This document shows, piece by piece, positions 35,175 to 44,398 of a DNA stretch of 64,000 nucleotides. Source of the stretch: Rhodanobacteraceae bacterium (lineage in GTDB: Bacteria > Pseudomonadota > Gammaproteobacteria > Xanthomonadales > SZUA-5); the NCBI GenBank assembly GCA_024234055.1, contig JACKOW010000009.1, forward strand, positions 128,387 to 192,386. Direction: 5' to 3'. Made by a program: the position numbers and the translations under genes. Under the pieces are notes generated by a model. It made no database searches. It saw nothing but the letters and a program-made list of their open reading frames with translations, and was not told the DNA's origin. Positions within the stretch are counted from its first letter, which is position 1. Every line of letters starts with the position of its first letter.

Positions 35175-37538
35175 ATGTCGGCTAGGCCCGCCACGGGTAG
35201 TGCTCGGCTGCGGGATCAGCTCGGTACCTGGCTGATTGCCGTCTGCGGGTTGCCGCTGGTGCTGTTTGCCTGGTCATACGGGATGCTGGAAAGCCGGCAT
35301 CTGGTGTCGGTGCATCAGGCCAGGCTGGATGCCGCTGCACAAACGGCCGCGGCGGCCTTGGACCAGTATCTGACGCTGCACATGGCGGCCATCGAGTATC
35401 TGGCCGACTACCAGTCCAGGTTCGATGTCGAGCCCATTTCGCTGTCACGTGATCTGGCATCGATGCGACAGCGCTTTCCTGGCTTCCTGACCATGCTGCG
35501 CACCGACGCCGACGGCTTTCTGCGGGCTGTAGCCAGCGGTCGCACCCTCCAGGAAGATCTGGACTATGTGGCGGTCAAGCGTTCGGTGACCGACCGGTCC
35601 TATTTCCAGGTGCCCCGTGACAGCGGCCAGAGCTACATCTCCGATGTCTTTCAGGGCCGTGGTCTGGGCACCGACATCATTGTCGCCATCGCCGCGCCGG
35701 TATCCCTCGATCAACAATTTGCCGGGGTGGTCCAGGGCGCCCTGCGCATTGCCAACTTTGACCGGGTTGTCGAGCGACTGAATCTGGCAGAGGAAGGGCT
35801 GTCGCTTGACGTCGTGGACCGTGGTGGCGCCGTGGTTTATTCCAATGGCGCCGCGCCTCGGCCGCTGATGCGGATAGAGCCGGAACCGACAGGCGGTGAC
35901 GATACGCGGCCCGACGCCTTGGACCATGAGCCTCCTCGGTTCTCCTCGGTGTCCCAGCTGGGAATGCTCGGTTGGCAGGTGATCGTGCGCTCGCCGGGCA
36001 CGGCCATCGCCCAGTCGCGCCGGCAGCTGCAGTGGCTGATCGCTGCGATTGCGCTGGTGGGCATGCTTGCGATCTGGTTGGCCATTGGCCGAGTCGTCGC
36101 CCTGATCGCGCGGCCGCTGGAGTTGATCAAGCAGGATATCGATCGTCTGGATGTGCAAAGCGAGGTCGGCATCCCGGAACTGGAAGCCCTTCCGGCCGGC
36201 GCTTCGGTCGAAGTGCACTCCATGCGCGAGGGCCTGCTGCATCTGGCCGAGCGCCTGTCGGAAGCGCGCCGCGGCTGGATCGAGGCCATGGCGGCGCGGG
36301 CGCGCTCGCACGCGGATCTGGAACGTGTGGTGGCCGAGCGCGAGAACTACATCGCTCAGCAAACCCATGAACTCAAACGGGCGCTGGCCGCGGCGGAGTC
36401 GGCCAGCGTGGCCAAGGACCAGTTGCTGGCCAACACCAGCCATGAGATTCGCACGCCGCTGAACGGCATCATCGGTACCACCGAACTGCTGCTGCGGGAA
36501 GACTTGGCTCCCGCCCACAAACAGCGACTGCAGACCTTGCTGGGAAGTGCCGAGGGTCTGATGGCGTTGCTCAACGACCTGCTCGATCTGGCCAGGGCCG
36601 ATCGTCAGCAGGCGCCGCTGGTGACCCAGGCGGCGGTTCTGAGCGAAATCGTGGAATCGGTGCTCGACAGTCTCAAGCCACTGGCCGAGCAACGCGGTTT
36701 GCAACTGCAACTGGAGGCTGCCGATCCGCGCTTGCCTCGAAGGGTCAGGGTTGACCCCTTGCGCCTGCGGCAGATTCTGCTGAACCTGACTGCCAACGCC
36801 ATCAAGTTCACTGAGGTCGGCAGTGTGCGCATCGTCCTCGAAGCGGCGGCGCCGGGCCAGGTGCGTTTCAGCGTGATCGATACCGGCATCGGCATACGCC
36901 CGGAAGATCGCGAGCGCATCTTCGAGCCCTTCGTCCAGGTGGATGCATCCTCCAGCCGACGATTCCAGGGTACCGGCCTCGGCTTGACCATCACCCGGCA
37001 TTGGGTCAACGCCATGGGCGGTACTCTGAACGTCGAGAACGCGCCCGGAGGCGGCAGCTGTTTCAGCTTCACGCTGGCGCTGGAATCGACGCCGGAAGAT
37101 ACCGTGGCGACCGAGAGCGTCCCGGCCGAGCCCTCGAAGGGCTTTCCGGGCAAGGTCCTGGTCGTCGATGACGTCGACGTCAATCGCGATGTGGCCTTGG
37201 CGCAACTGCAGGCACTGGGGCTGGAGAGTGTGGCGGCGGATGGCGGCGCACAGGCCGTCGCCATGGTTGCGGAGGGCGATTTCGACCTGATCCTGCTTGA
37301 TTGCCAGATGCCGGGAATGGATGGCTATGCCACGGCAGCGGCGATTCGCCGCATGGCCATCGCGCGGCAACCGAAGATTGTGGCGGTCACCGCCAACGCC
37401 CAGCCGGGTGAGCGCGAGCGCTGCCTGGCGGCTGGCATGGACGACTATCTGGCCAAACCGGTGAGGCTGGTCCATCTGCGGCAGTTGTTTCAGCGGCTGA
37501 GCGCCGCTGATGATGGGGCAGGTATCATCGGCGAATGA
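35175..37538 (+). CDS. Hybrid sensor histidine kinase with periplasmic sensor domain
   Basis: The 787-residue protein has membrane segments at about 19-36 and 285-305, enclosing a periplasmic sensor of the Cache type (RSYFQVPRDSG, VQGALRIANFDRVV). Next come a HAMP-like linker, a coiled coil, HisKA with TSHEIRTPLNGIIG (His near 423), HATPase boxes (LLNLTANAIKFTE, DTGIGI, GTGLGLTITRHW), and a C-terminal receiver domain (FDLILLDCQMPGMDGYA, Asp near 710). With the adjacent HPt gene it forms a phosphorelay. The output regulator is not in this region. Confidence 0.93.
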   Translation: MSARPATGSARLRDQLGTWLIAVCGLPLVLFAWSYGMLESRHLVSVHQARLDAAAQTAAAALDQYLTLHMAAIEYLADYQSRFDVEPISLSRDLASMRQRFPGFLTMLRTDADGFLRAVASGRTLQEDLDYVAVKRSVTDRSYFQVPRDSGQSYISDVFQGRGLGTDIIVAIAAPVSLDQQFAGVVQGALRIANFDRVVERLNLAEEGLSLDVVDRGGAVVYSNGAAPRPLMRIEPEPTGGDDTRPDALDHEPPRFSSVSQLGMLGWQVIVRSPGTAIAQSRRQLQWLIAAIALVGMLAIWLAIGRVVALIARPLELIKQDIDRLDVQSEVGIPELEALPAGASVEVHSMREGLLHLAERLSEARRGWIEAMAARARSHADLERVVAERENYIAQQTHELKRALAAAESASVAKDQLLANTSHEIRTPLNGIIGTTELLLREDLAPAHKQRLQTLLGSAEGLMALLNDLLDLARADRQQAPLVTQAAVLSEIVESVLDSLKPLAEQRGLQLQLEAADPRLPRRVRVDPLRLRQILLNLTANAIKFTEVGSVRIVLEAAAPGQVRFSVIDTGIGIRPEDRERIFEPFVQVDASSSRRFQGTGLGLTITRHWVNAMGGTLNVENAPGGGSCFSFTLALESTPEDTVATESVPAEPSKGFPGKVLVVDDVDVNRDVALAQLQALGLESVAADGGAQAVAMVAEGDFDLILLDCQMPGMDGYATAAAIRRMAIARQPKIVAVTANAQPGERERCLAAGMDDYLAKPVRLVHLRQLFQRLSAADDGAGIIGE

Positions 37539-38713
37539 CCAAGACCCCTACCGAAGCTCTGCCGCTGGTGCGGCTCAAGACCGAGCGCCGCTCGAACCAT
37601 CCCTGGATATTTCAGAAGATGGTCGAGAAGCCGGACCCGAAACCGCGTCCTGGCAGCGTGGTCGATATAGAAGACCGCACCGGTGCCTGGGTGGGCCGCG
37701 GATTCTACAATGGCCATTCGCGCATCGCCCTGCGGGTACTCACCGAGCAGCCGGAGCTGGTCGTCGATGCGGATTTCTTTCGCTACCGCATCGCCCGGGC
37801 GCTGGAACTGCGGCGCCAGGTGCTCAGGCTGGACGAAGTCACCGACGCCTATCGGGTGATCCACTCCGAAGGCGATGACCTGAGTGGACTGGTGGTCGAT
37901 CGTTTTGCCGACACCCTGGTCATCGAGTATTTCTCGGCTGGCATGTGGCGCTTGCGCGACGTCATTCGGCGCGCGCTGGCCGAGCACTTCGGTGACCATC
38001 AGTTCTACTGGTTTGCCGAAGAGCATGTTGCCAAGCAGGAGAGTTTCGATTGCTCGGTGCCGGCGCCGCCGCCGCCGACCACGATCACCGAGTACGGCCT
38101 GCGCTTCAAGGTGGCGCCGGGTCAGAAGCACAAGACCGGTTTCTTTGCCGATCAGCGCGACAACCGCAAGCGCCTCGGGGATTTTTCGGCGGGCAAGCGG
38201 GTGCTTGATCTGTGCTGCAATTCCGGTGGTTTTGCCATCTATGCCGCTGCCGCCGGTGCCGAGGAAGTGGTGGGCGTGGATCTGGACGAGGAAGTGCTGG
38301 AACTGGCGAAGCACAACGCGCGGCTGAACAAGCTGCGTGCGCGTTTTGTCCACGCCGACATTTTTCCGTGGCTGCGCGATGCCGCCAACAACGGCGAACA
38401 GTTCGACACCGTCATCCTGGATCCGGCCAAGATGACCCGCGACCGCGAAAAGGTCATTCCGGCGCTGAAGAAGTATCTGGATATGAACAAGGCGGCGCTG
38501 GCGGTGGTCAAACCCGGTGGCATCCTGCTGACCTGTTCTTGCACGGGCCTGGTCAGCGAGGAGCAGTTCCTGGACATGATCCGGCGCGCCGCCTTCTACG
38601 CCAATCGCACGGTCCAGATCCTGGAAGTGCGCGGTGCCGGCGCCGATCACCCCTGGCTGGCGCACGTGCAGGAATCGCGCTACCTGAAATCGGTGTTCTG
38701 CAGGGTCTATTGA
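37535..38713 (+). CDS. rlmI: RlmI-type 23S rRNA cytosine-C5 methyltransferase
   Basis: The 392-residue protein has an N-terminal PUA-like RNA-binding domain (LKTERRSNHPWIFQ), then an SAM-dependent methyltransferase domain with LDLCCNSGGFAIYAA and VVGVDLD. The catalytic-type segments are ILDPAKM and LLTCSCTGLV. Length and order fit RlmI, which makes m5C1962 in 23S rRNA. Its start overlaps the histidine-kinase stop by 4 bp. The paralogues RlmI, RlmK and related enzymes are hard to tell apart from sequence alone. Confidence 0.85.
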   Translation: MTKTPTEALPLVRLKTERRSNHPWIFQKMVEKPDPKPRPGSVVDIEDRTGAWVGRGFYNGHSRIALRVLTEQPELVVDADFFRYRIARALELRRQVLRLDEVTDAYRVIHSEGDDLSGLVVDRFADTLVIEYFSAGMWRLRDVIRRALAEHFGDHQFYWFAEEHVAKQESFDCSVPAPPPPTTITEYGLRFKVAPGQKHKTGFFADQRDNRKRLGDFSAGKRVLDLCCNSGGFAIYAAAAGAEEVVGVDLDEEVLELAKHNARLNKLRARFVHADIFPWLRDAANNGEQFDTVILDPAKMTRDREKVIPALKKYLDMNKAALAVVKPGGILLTCSCTGLVSEEQFLDMIRRAAFYANRTVQILEVRGAGADHPWLAHVQESRYLKSVFCRVY

Positions 38714-38880
38714 GAGTCCCGCTCGCCCCTGGCGGTGCGCTTGGTCGCGAATCAAACAGGGGGCGGGGGGCAGGGGACCCACGTCGCGGCACGGCCAGAT
38801 CATGCGTCGAGGTTGGACCCCTGCCCCCTTCCCCTTCTTCGTGATTCAGTAGATCAATAAGTTACGACATGTTTGGTGAG
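38713..38880. repeat. Second copy of the paired G/C-rich interspersed element
   Basis: This 187-bp gap (38714-38900) is homologous to 13535-13715. Shared pieces are CTGGCGGTGCG, ATCAAACAGGGGGC, GGCACGG, CAGATC, GAGGTTGGACCCCTGCCCC and ACATGTTTGGTGAG. The G-rich arm (38757-38778) and the C-rich arm (38812-38835) can pair. It starts just after the rlmI stop. Confidence 0.75.
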
Positions 38881-38900
38881 GGCCGCTTGTGGCGCGGCCC

Positions 38901-39899
38901 TCAGGGCACCACCAGCACCTTGCCGGCGGCATGTCCGGCTTCGACATAGGCCAGTGCTTCGGCCGCGTCCTTGAGCGGGTAGCGACGGTCTATCTCCGGG
39001 CGCAGCTGACCCGCGTCGACCAGACTGACCAGTTCCGCCAGTTGGGCGCCGTCGGGGCGCATGAACAGATAGTGGTAGTTGACGCCGCGGGCTCGGGCAG
39101 CGGCGCGCTCCGGGCGGGTCAGGAAGGCCAGTATCCAGGTCAGCGGCGGACCGACGCCCCAGGCGCGCGCCACCTCGGGGGTGGGCATCGCCGCTATCGA
39201 GATCACATGACCGCCAGGCCGGGTGATGGCAATCGAGCGCAGCAAGGTGTTGCCACCCTGGGTGTCGAGCACCACATCGGCGCCATGCATGATCTGCTCG
39301 AAGCGCGTGGTGCGGTAGTCGATCACGGCATCGGCACCCAACCGCAGGCAGCGCTCCCGATTCTTGTCGCTGGCCGTGGTGTAGACCTTCGCCCCTTTCC
39401 AGCGACCCAGCTGCAGCGCGAAATGGCCGACACCGCCGGCGCCGGCATGCACCAGCAGGGTTTGCCCGGCGCTGAGCTGGCCCAGTTCGAACAGCGCCTG
39501 CCAGGCGGTCAGGCCCGCCAGGGGCAGGGCCGCGGCATCGACCAGATCGATGCTCGACGGGGCCAGGGCGGCATCGGACTCAGCCACCAGCGCGCGCTCG
39601 GCAAAGGCGCCGATACGGGTCTTTCCGAGGCGGGCGATGATGCGGTCGCCGGGCTTGAAGCGGGTCACCGCGGCGCCCACCTCGCGCACGGTGCCGGACA
39701 GATCATTGCCCAGGACCAGCGGAAAATCGAAGCGCATCATCGACTTGACCTTGCCCTGGCGGAGCTTGAAATCGATCGGATTGACGCTGGCGGCGGCGAC
39801 CTCGACCAGCAGATCGTGAGCGCCGGGGCTGGGTTCGGGCAAGGTCCCCACGCGCAGGCGCTCGGGTCCGCCGTAGGCTTCGATGTAGGCTGCGAGCAT
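38901..39899 (-). CDS. Medium-chain NAD(P)-dependent oxidoreductase (quinone reductase-like)
   Basis: The 332-residue enzyme belongs to the zinc-independent MDR branch. N-terminal ASVNPIDFKLRQGKV, a VLGNDLSGTVREVG loop and the dinucleotide-binding segment VHAGAGGVGHFALQLGRWKG, followed by VYTTAS, are typical. The usual zinc-binding cysteines are absent. The likely substrate is a quinone or an unsaturated carbonyl. The gene starts 4 bp after the GGDEF-EAL gene stops upstream on the same strand, so it may be co-transcribed. Confidence 0.88.
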   Translation of the reverse strand: MLAAYIEAYGGPERLRVGTLPEPSPGAHDLLVEVAAASVNPIDFKLRQGKVKSMMRFDFPLVLGNDLSGTVREVGAAVTRFKPGDRIIARLGKTRIGAFAERALVAESDAALAPSSIDLVDAAALPLAGLTAWQALFELGQLSAGQTLLVHAGAGGVGHFALQLGRWKGAKVYTTASDKNRERCLRLGADAVIDYRTTRFEQIMHGADVVLDTQGGNTLLRSIAITRPGGHVISIAAMPTPEVARAWGVGPPLTWILAFLTRPERAAARARGVNYHYLFMRPDGAQLAELVSLVDAGQLRPEIDRRYPLKDAAEALAYVEAGHAAGKVLVVP

Positions 39900-39903
39900 G
39901 GTC

Positions 39904-42900
39904 CTATCCCCTGCTGGTTGTGCTCAGCTCAAGTGCCGGCGATCTTGATGCCAGCCATTGTCTCAGTTCCGGCATGGGCAGTGCGGCGCTGTAATGGAAG
40001 CCCTGAGCCCAGTCACAGCCATGGCGCTGGATGAAGGCCAGATCGGCCTTGCGCTCCACGCCTTCGGCCACCAGCTCCATGCCCAGATTGTGACCCAATC
40101 CGATGACCGAGCGGCAGATGATCGCCGAGTCCGGATCGTCGGCCACACCCATCACGAAGGACTTGTCGATCTTCAGCTTCTGCACCGGGAAGCGCTTCAG
40201 ATAGGCCAGCGAGGAATAGCCGGTGCCGAAGTCGTCGACCGACAGACTGACGCCCAAGCTGCGCAGCCGAAGCATCAGGGCCACGGCCTCATCCTGATCG
40301 TGCATCAACACGGTCTCGGTGAGCTCGAACTCGAGCCGATCAGCCGTCAGCGCGTGGCGAGCCAGCGCCGAACTGACCGTCTTGACCAGCTCCGGGTCAT
40401 GGAATTGGGCCAGGGACAGATTCAGTGCCAATCGTACGCGTGGCAATCCGGCAGCATCCCAGGCAGCCAGATCGGCGAGGGCGCGCTCGATCACCCACTG
40501 CCCCATGGCCGCGATCAGGCCGCTGCTCTCGCACAGCGGAACGAACAGGTCGGGCGCCAGCAGGCCGCGTTGCGGGTGCTGCCAGCGAATCAGCGCCTCA
40601 ATGCCGTGCAGGGCGCCGCTGCTCGCCGACACCACCGGCTGATAGTGCAGAACAAATTGATTGCCGGCGATGGCATTGGCCAGGTCGTCCAGCAGTGCGC
40701 GCCGTTCGGTCAACTCGTGATGCAGACGCTCGGTATAGAAGCGATAGGTGTTCCGGCCCTCGGCCTTGGCGTGATACATGGCCAGATCGGCCTTGCGCAG
40801 CAGTTGGTCGGCGTTCTGGTCGTCGTTGGGGCAGAGCGTGATGCCGACGCTGACGCCCACTTGCACGCGATGCCCGCCGATGTCGAAAGGGTCGGCCAAG
40901 GCCGTGATCAGCGTATTGGCCATGCGCGCGGCAACGCTGGCATCGCTGATCTGCGGCAGCAGCAGCGCGAACTCGTCACCGCCCAGGCGCGCCAGACTGG
41001 CGCCCGGAACCAAGCGGGTTCTCAGGCGCTCGGCGACGGCGCACAGCACGCCATCACCCACCGCATGACCGAGACTGTCGTTGGCCAGCTTGAAGTGATC
41101 CAGATCGAGGAACAGCACCGCCATCAGCGTACCCGTGCGCAGGCTCTGCTCGACCGCCTGTTCCAGTCGATCATTGAACAGGGTGCGATTGGGCAGGCCG
41201 GTGAGCGTGTCGTGCGTGGCCAGCATCCGGATCTGTTCTTCCGAGCGCTTGCGCTCGGTGACGTCGCGTACCTGCAGGTTGTAGAGACCGCCGCTCGGTC
41301 CTCGCCAGTAGCTGACCGAGACTTCTGCTGGGAAATTGCTGCCGTCGCGGCGCTCAGCGCCGAATTCCTGGACTCGGGTCGCGGCGCGGCTGGTCGCGCG
41401 GCGCTCGACCTGTCCCGCGTTGTCGCCATCCACCCGTGGATCCCAGGGCATCAAGCGGGACAGCGGCGCACCGAGCAGTTCCTCCTCGCGCCAACCGAAC
41501 ATCAGTTCCCCGCTACGATTCAGACTGCGGATGAGGCCATCGTCATCGATCTGGATCAGCGCATCGTGGGCCAGTTCGGTGACGGCGCGAAACTGCGCCG
41601 CCGAGGCCCGCAACTGATCGCTGCTGTTCTGCAATTGCTCGGCATAGGCATTGAACTTGCGTGCCAGCAAGCCCAGTTCGTCGCCACCGGGAACATCAAT
41701 CCGTCCCGGTCTTGAACTCTGTTCGGCGACAGCAAGCTGCGAGACCATGCGCCGGATCGGCATCACCAGGTAGCGTCGCACCAGCCAGCCAGCAACGGCC
41801 ATTACCGCGATGATGGCCAGAGACATGGTCCAGGCCAGCTGGCGCATGAAACCCAACACCGCATCACGCACCAGCCTGGCCGGCTGCACCACTACCAGCT
41901 GCCAGTGGGCTTCCGGAAAGCGCAAGCTGGTCACCAGCACCGGCTCGCCCAGAAAGGCATCCCGATCCAGCGTGGTCTGCCGAACCGCCAGTCCGCTGCT
42001 GCCATCATCGCGCAGCTGGTCGGCAATGCGCAGAGCCTCGGCATCGTCGATGTTGTCGCTGGCAGCGGCGATGTCCCGGGCCAACGCCAACAGCTCCGGG
42101 TCGGGTCTGATTTCGGTGCCACGGCGTAGATAGGCCGCCAGTTCGGCGAAGACCGGATATTGGCGGATCAGGCCTTCAACGGCGACCGTGGGCGAGTAGC
42201 TGGCGCCCGCCAGCTCGGCCGGCTCCGGTGGACGGGTGATGAAGACTTCGTTGCGGTCCAGGGCGAAGGCGTAGCCGTTCAGTGCCTGGCCGCGTTCGAG
42301 CAAGAAACGCTGCAGGCCGGACAGGCGCAGATCCACGGTGCTGACACCGATGAAGCGGGCGCCGCGATGCATCGGCACGGTGCAGGTCACCATGGCTTCG
42401 CTGGTGTAGGGATCCTGATAGGAGCGCGACCAGTAGCAGTGCGCCTCGCGCTGATGGCGCGCCGGTACATACCATTCCTCCTGGTGGTATCCGGGCCCAC
42501 CCGGGGCGTTGTAGTCGTCGAAATAGCGGAGCTTGCCGGCTGCATCACGGCCCCAGAAGAAGCTGCGACGCTCGGTGCCCGGCTCGAATTCGCCCGGCTC
42601 CGGCCAGATGCCGCCGCCGGCAATCAGGTCGGCACGATCTTCCAGATCCAGCAGATGCGGCAGCAGACGTCGCCACAAGCCTGCATCGCGTGGCAGCAGT
42701 TCACCCAGATTGGCCAGCGTGGCGGCCAGACCCTCGGCGAGCGCCAGTTGCTGCCCCACCTCTGCCGCCAGCCGTTGGGTGGCACTGCTGGCCAGCGCCT
42801 TCTCCCGCGCCAGCAGCAGATCGTAGCCGCGACCGTAGAAGACCAGCAGAACGGCAGCCAGCATCATCGCCAGGCCAAGCAGCACACCGATCAGTACCCG

Positions 42901-42951
42901 CGCCTGCAGGCCACGGCGGAACGGCACCTGCGTGCGTTCGAATTCGCGCAT
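39904..42951 (-). CDS. Cache-HAMP-PAS-GGDEF-EAL cyclic di-GMP protein
   Basis: The 1015-residue inner-membrane protein has membrane segments at about 18-42 and 365-388 flanking a periplasmic dCache-type sensor. HAMP, PAS (near 450-560), GGDEF and EAL domains follow. The cyclase loop LGGDEFALL is intact near residue 655. The EAL domain has GIEALIRWQHP near 783, LNLSLAQFHD, DDFGTGYSSLAYLKRF and KIDKSFV, all consistent with activity. It can therefore make or degrade cyclic di-GMP. The signal is unknown. ATG at 42951 is followed by basic residues and the first membrane segment. Confidence 0.93.
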   Translation of the reverse strand: MREFERTQVPFRRGLQARVLIGVLLGLAMMLAAVLLVFYGRGYDLLLAREKALASSATQRLAAEVGQQLALAEGLAATLANLGELLPRDAGLWRRLLPHLLDLEDRADLIAGGGIWPEPGEFEPGTERRSFFWGRDAAGKLRYFDDYNAPGGPGYHQEEWYVPARHQREAHCYWSRSYQDPYTSEAMVTCTVPMHRGARFIGVSTVDLRLSGLQRFLLERGQALNGYAFALDRNEVFITRPPEPAELAGASYSPTVAVEGLIRQYPVFAELAAYLRRGTEIRPDPELLALARDIAAASDNIDDAEALRIADQLRDDGSSGLAVRQTTLDRDAFLGEPVLVTSLRFPEAHWQLVVVQPARLVRDAVLGFMRQLAWTMSLAIIAVMAVAGWLVRRYLVMPIRRMVSQLAVAEQSSRPGRIDVPGGDELGLLARKFNAYAEQLQNSSDQLRASAAQFRAVTELAHDALIQIDDDGLIRSLNRSGELMFGWREEELLGAPLSRLMPWDPRVDGDNAGQVERRATSRAATRVQEFGAERRDGSNFPAEVSVSYWRGPSGGLYNLQVRDVTERKRSEEQIRMLATHDTLTGLPNRTLFNDRLEQAVEQSLRTGTLMAVLFLDLDHFKLANDSLGHAVGDGVLCAVAERLRTRLVPGASLARLGGDEFALLLPQISDASVAARMANTLITALADPFDIGGHRVQVGVSVGITLCPNDDQNADQLLRKADLAMYHAKAEGRNTYRFYTERLHHELTERRALLDDLANAIAGNQFVLHYQPVVSASSGALHGIEALIRWQHPQRGLLAPDLFVPLCESSGLIAAMGQWVIERALADLAAWDAAGLPRVRLALNLSLAQFHDPELVKTVSSALARHALTADRLEFELTETVLMHDQDEAVALMLRLRSLGVSLSVDDFGTGYSSLAYLKRFPVQKLKIDKSFVMGVADDPDSAIICRSVIGLGHNLGMELVAEGVERKADLAFIQRHGCDWAQGFHYSAALPMPELRQWLASRSPALELSTTSRG

Positions 42952-43101
42952 CCAGATTCGTCTTCATTGGTGTTGCCCCCTGAAGACGAACGCTCGCACG
43001 AGCGTCGCCGCATTGCAACGGCAAACGAGGGGAACGAGGGTCGAGCGACCGAAGAACTGTCGACGTCGCGACCGGTAGATCGGACTCTGCCGGCGGCAGG
43101 C

Positions 43102-44025
43102 TCAGCGCTCGCGACGCACCAGTGTCGATTTCCCGAACAGGCTCTCGATCAGGTCGACCGCCAGCACGGCGGTACGGTTGTGGTCATCGAAGGCCGGATT
43201 GAGCTCGACCACGTCCAGAGATCCCAGCAATCCGGTATCGGCGATCATTTCCATGACCAGCTGGGCTTCGCGGTAGTTCGGTCCACCCGGCACCGTGGTA
43301 CCCACGCCCGGCGCGATCTCCGGATCGAGGAAATCGACATCGAAACTGACGTGCAGGTGGGTGTGGTGGTCCAGGTCCGCCAGCGCCTCCTGCATGACCT
43401 TGCGCAATCCGTGTTCGTCGATGTAGCGCATGTCGAAGATGGACATCTGCTGTTCGTGCACCAGTCGGCGCTCGCCGGTATCGACGCTGCGGATGCCGAT
43501 CTGATGAATCTGATCGCGGTTCAACGCGGGCGAAAATCCGGCCAGTTCCACCAGCGCCTTGGGCCCGATGCCGAACAGGCAGGCGACGGGCATGCCATGG
43601 ATGTTGCCCGAAGGGGTGATCTCGCAGGTGTTGAAGTCGGCATGGGCATCCAGCCACAGCACCCGCAGCTTCTTGCCCACGCGCCGGCAGTGCGCCGAGA
43701 CTGCACCGATGGAGCCGATGGCCAGGCAGTGATCACCGCCGAGCATGATCGGCAAGCGGCCCTCGTCCAGAGCGGCGCTCACCGCCTCGAACACGCGCTT
43801 GTTCCAGGCCGTCACCTCCGCAAGATGACGATAGCCTTGGTCGGGCGGCTGCATCGGATTGATCGGTCCGACCAGATTGCCGCGGTCGTCGACATCAAAG
43901 CCGCGCGCCATCAGCGCTTCGCGCAAACCGGCAACGCGCAGCGCTTCCGGGCCCATCGAGGCGCCGCGGTCAGCAGCACCGACGTCGGTCGGGGCACCAA
44001 TCAGCGTGATCGGATGAGGTGTCAT
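43102..44025 (-). CDS. rocF: Arginase
   Basis: The 307-residue enzyme of the ureohydrolase family hydrolyses arginine to ornithine and urea. The manganese-ligand motifs are LGGDHCLAIGS, LWLDAHADFNT and SFDVDFLDPEI. GNIHGMPVACLFG is also conserved in arginases. The N terminus MTPHPITLIGAPTDVGAADRG is standard. It lies 76 bp upstream of nothing in its operon. It provides a second arginine route besides the succinyltransferase genes at 59386-61466. Confidence 0.94.
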   Translation of the reverse strand: MTPHPITLIGAPTDVGAADRGASMGPEALRVAGLREALMARGFDVDDRGNLVGPINPMQPPDQGYRHLAEVTAWNKRVFEAVSAALDEGRLPIMLGGDHCLAIGSIGAVSAHCRRVGKKLRVLWLDAHADFNTCEITPSGNIHGMPVACLFGIGPKALVELAGFSPALNRDQIHQIGIRSVDTGERRLVHEQQMSIFDMRYIDEHGLRKVMQEALADLDHHTHLHVSFDVDFLDPEIAPGVGTTVPGGPNYREAQLVMEMIADTGLLGSLDVVELNPAFDDHNRTAVLAVDLIESLFGKSTLVRRER

Positions 44026-44398
44026 GAGTATTCACTCGATATGCAGAATAGGCGCGCAGCCTAAACGCAGGTAGAACCGCGCGGCAAGCGCTCCTTTGCT
44101 TGTGCGCTCCGCTCGTTCAGAATCCGCTTCGTCCAAGCGCTTTTTCTGGACGCGAGACGCGAAACGCGAAGAAAAAGCAGAAAGGATGCGAAGCAGGACG
44201 AGAAGCGAGGCCGGGGATGGATGACGTCCGACCGCACCGAGTACTACCTGCGCCCGGGGTGCCTGGAGTCAATGTCTACCTGTGCCATGTCTTACGCCAA
44301 TGACTCGATCACTGGATGATGGTCCTTGCGCTCTTTGTGCTTTTTCCTGCGAACCTTGCCTGCCGTTCTTCCCCGCAACTGAGCCGTAATCATCACGG
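44026..44398. other. Divergent intergenic region, rocF and ruvB
   Basis: The region holds no clear gene. It contains degenerate GCGAA-type repeats (ACGCGAAACGCGAAGAAAAA) near 44155-44185, like those at 22205-22265, and should hold promoters for rocF and ruvB. I find no convincing core promoter. In many relatives ruvA and ruvC lie here; they are not present. Confidence 0.55.

Noticed and set aside
35445..37475. A 676-codon open frame antisense to the histidine kinase
   Set aside because: The composition is His/Gln/Arg-rich without domain similarity, as expected for the antisense of a GC-rich gene. The plus-strand kinase has all its motifs. The same applies to the long antisense frames at 39958-41715, 42160-44064, 18264-19922 and 61730-63646.
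43102..44025. Agmatinase or formiminoglutamase instead of arginase
   Set aside because: The length, N-terminal IGAPTDVGAADRG motif and spacing of the manganese motifs fit arginase better, though the ureohydrolase fold is shared.
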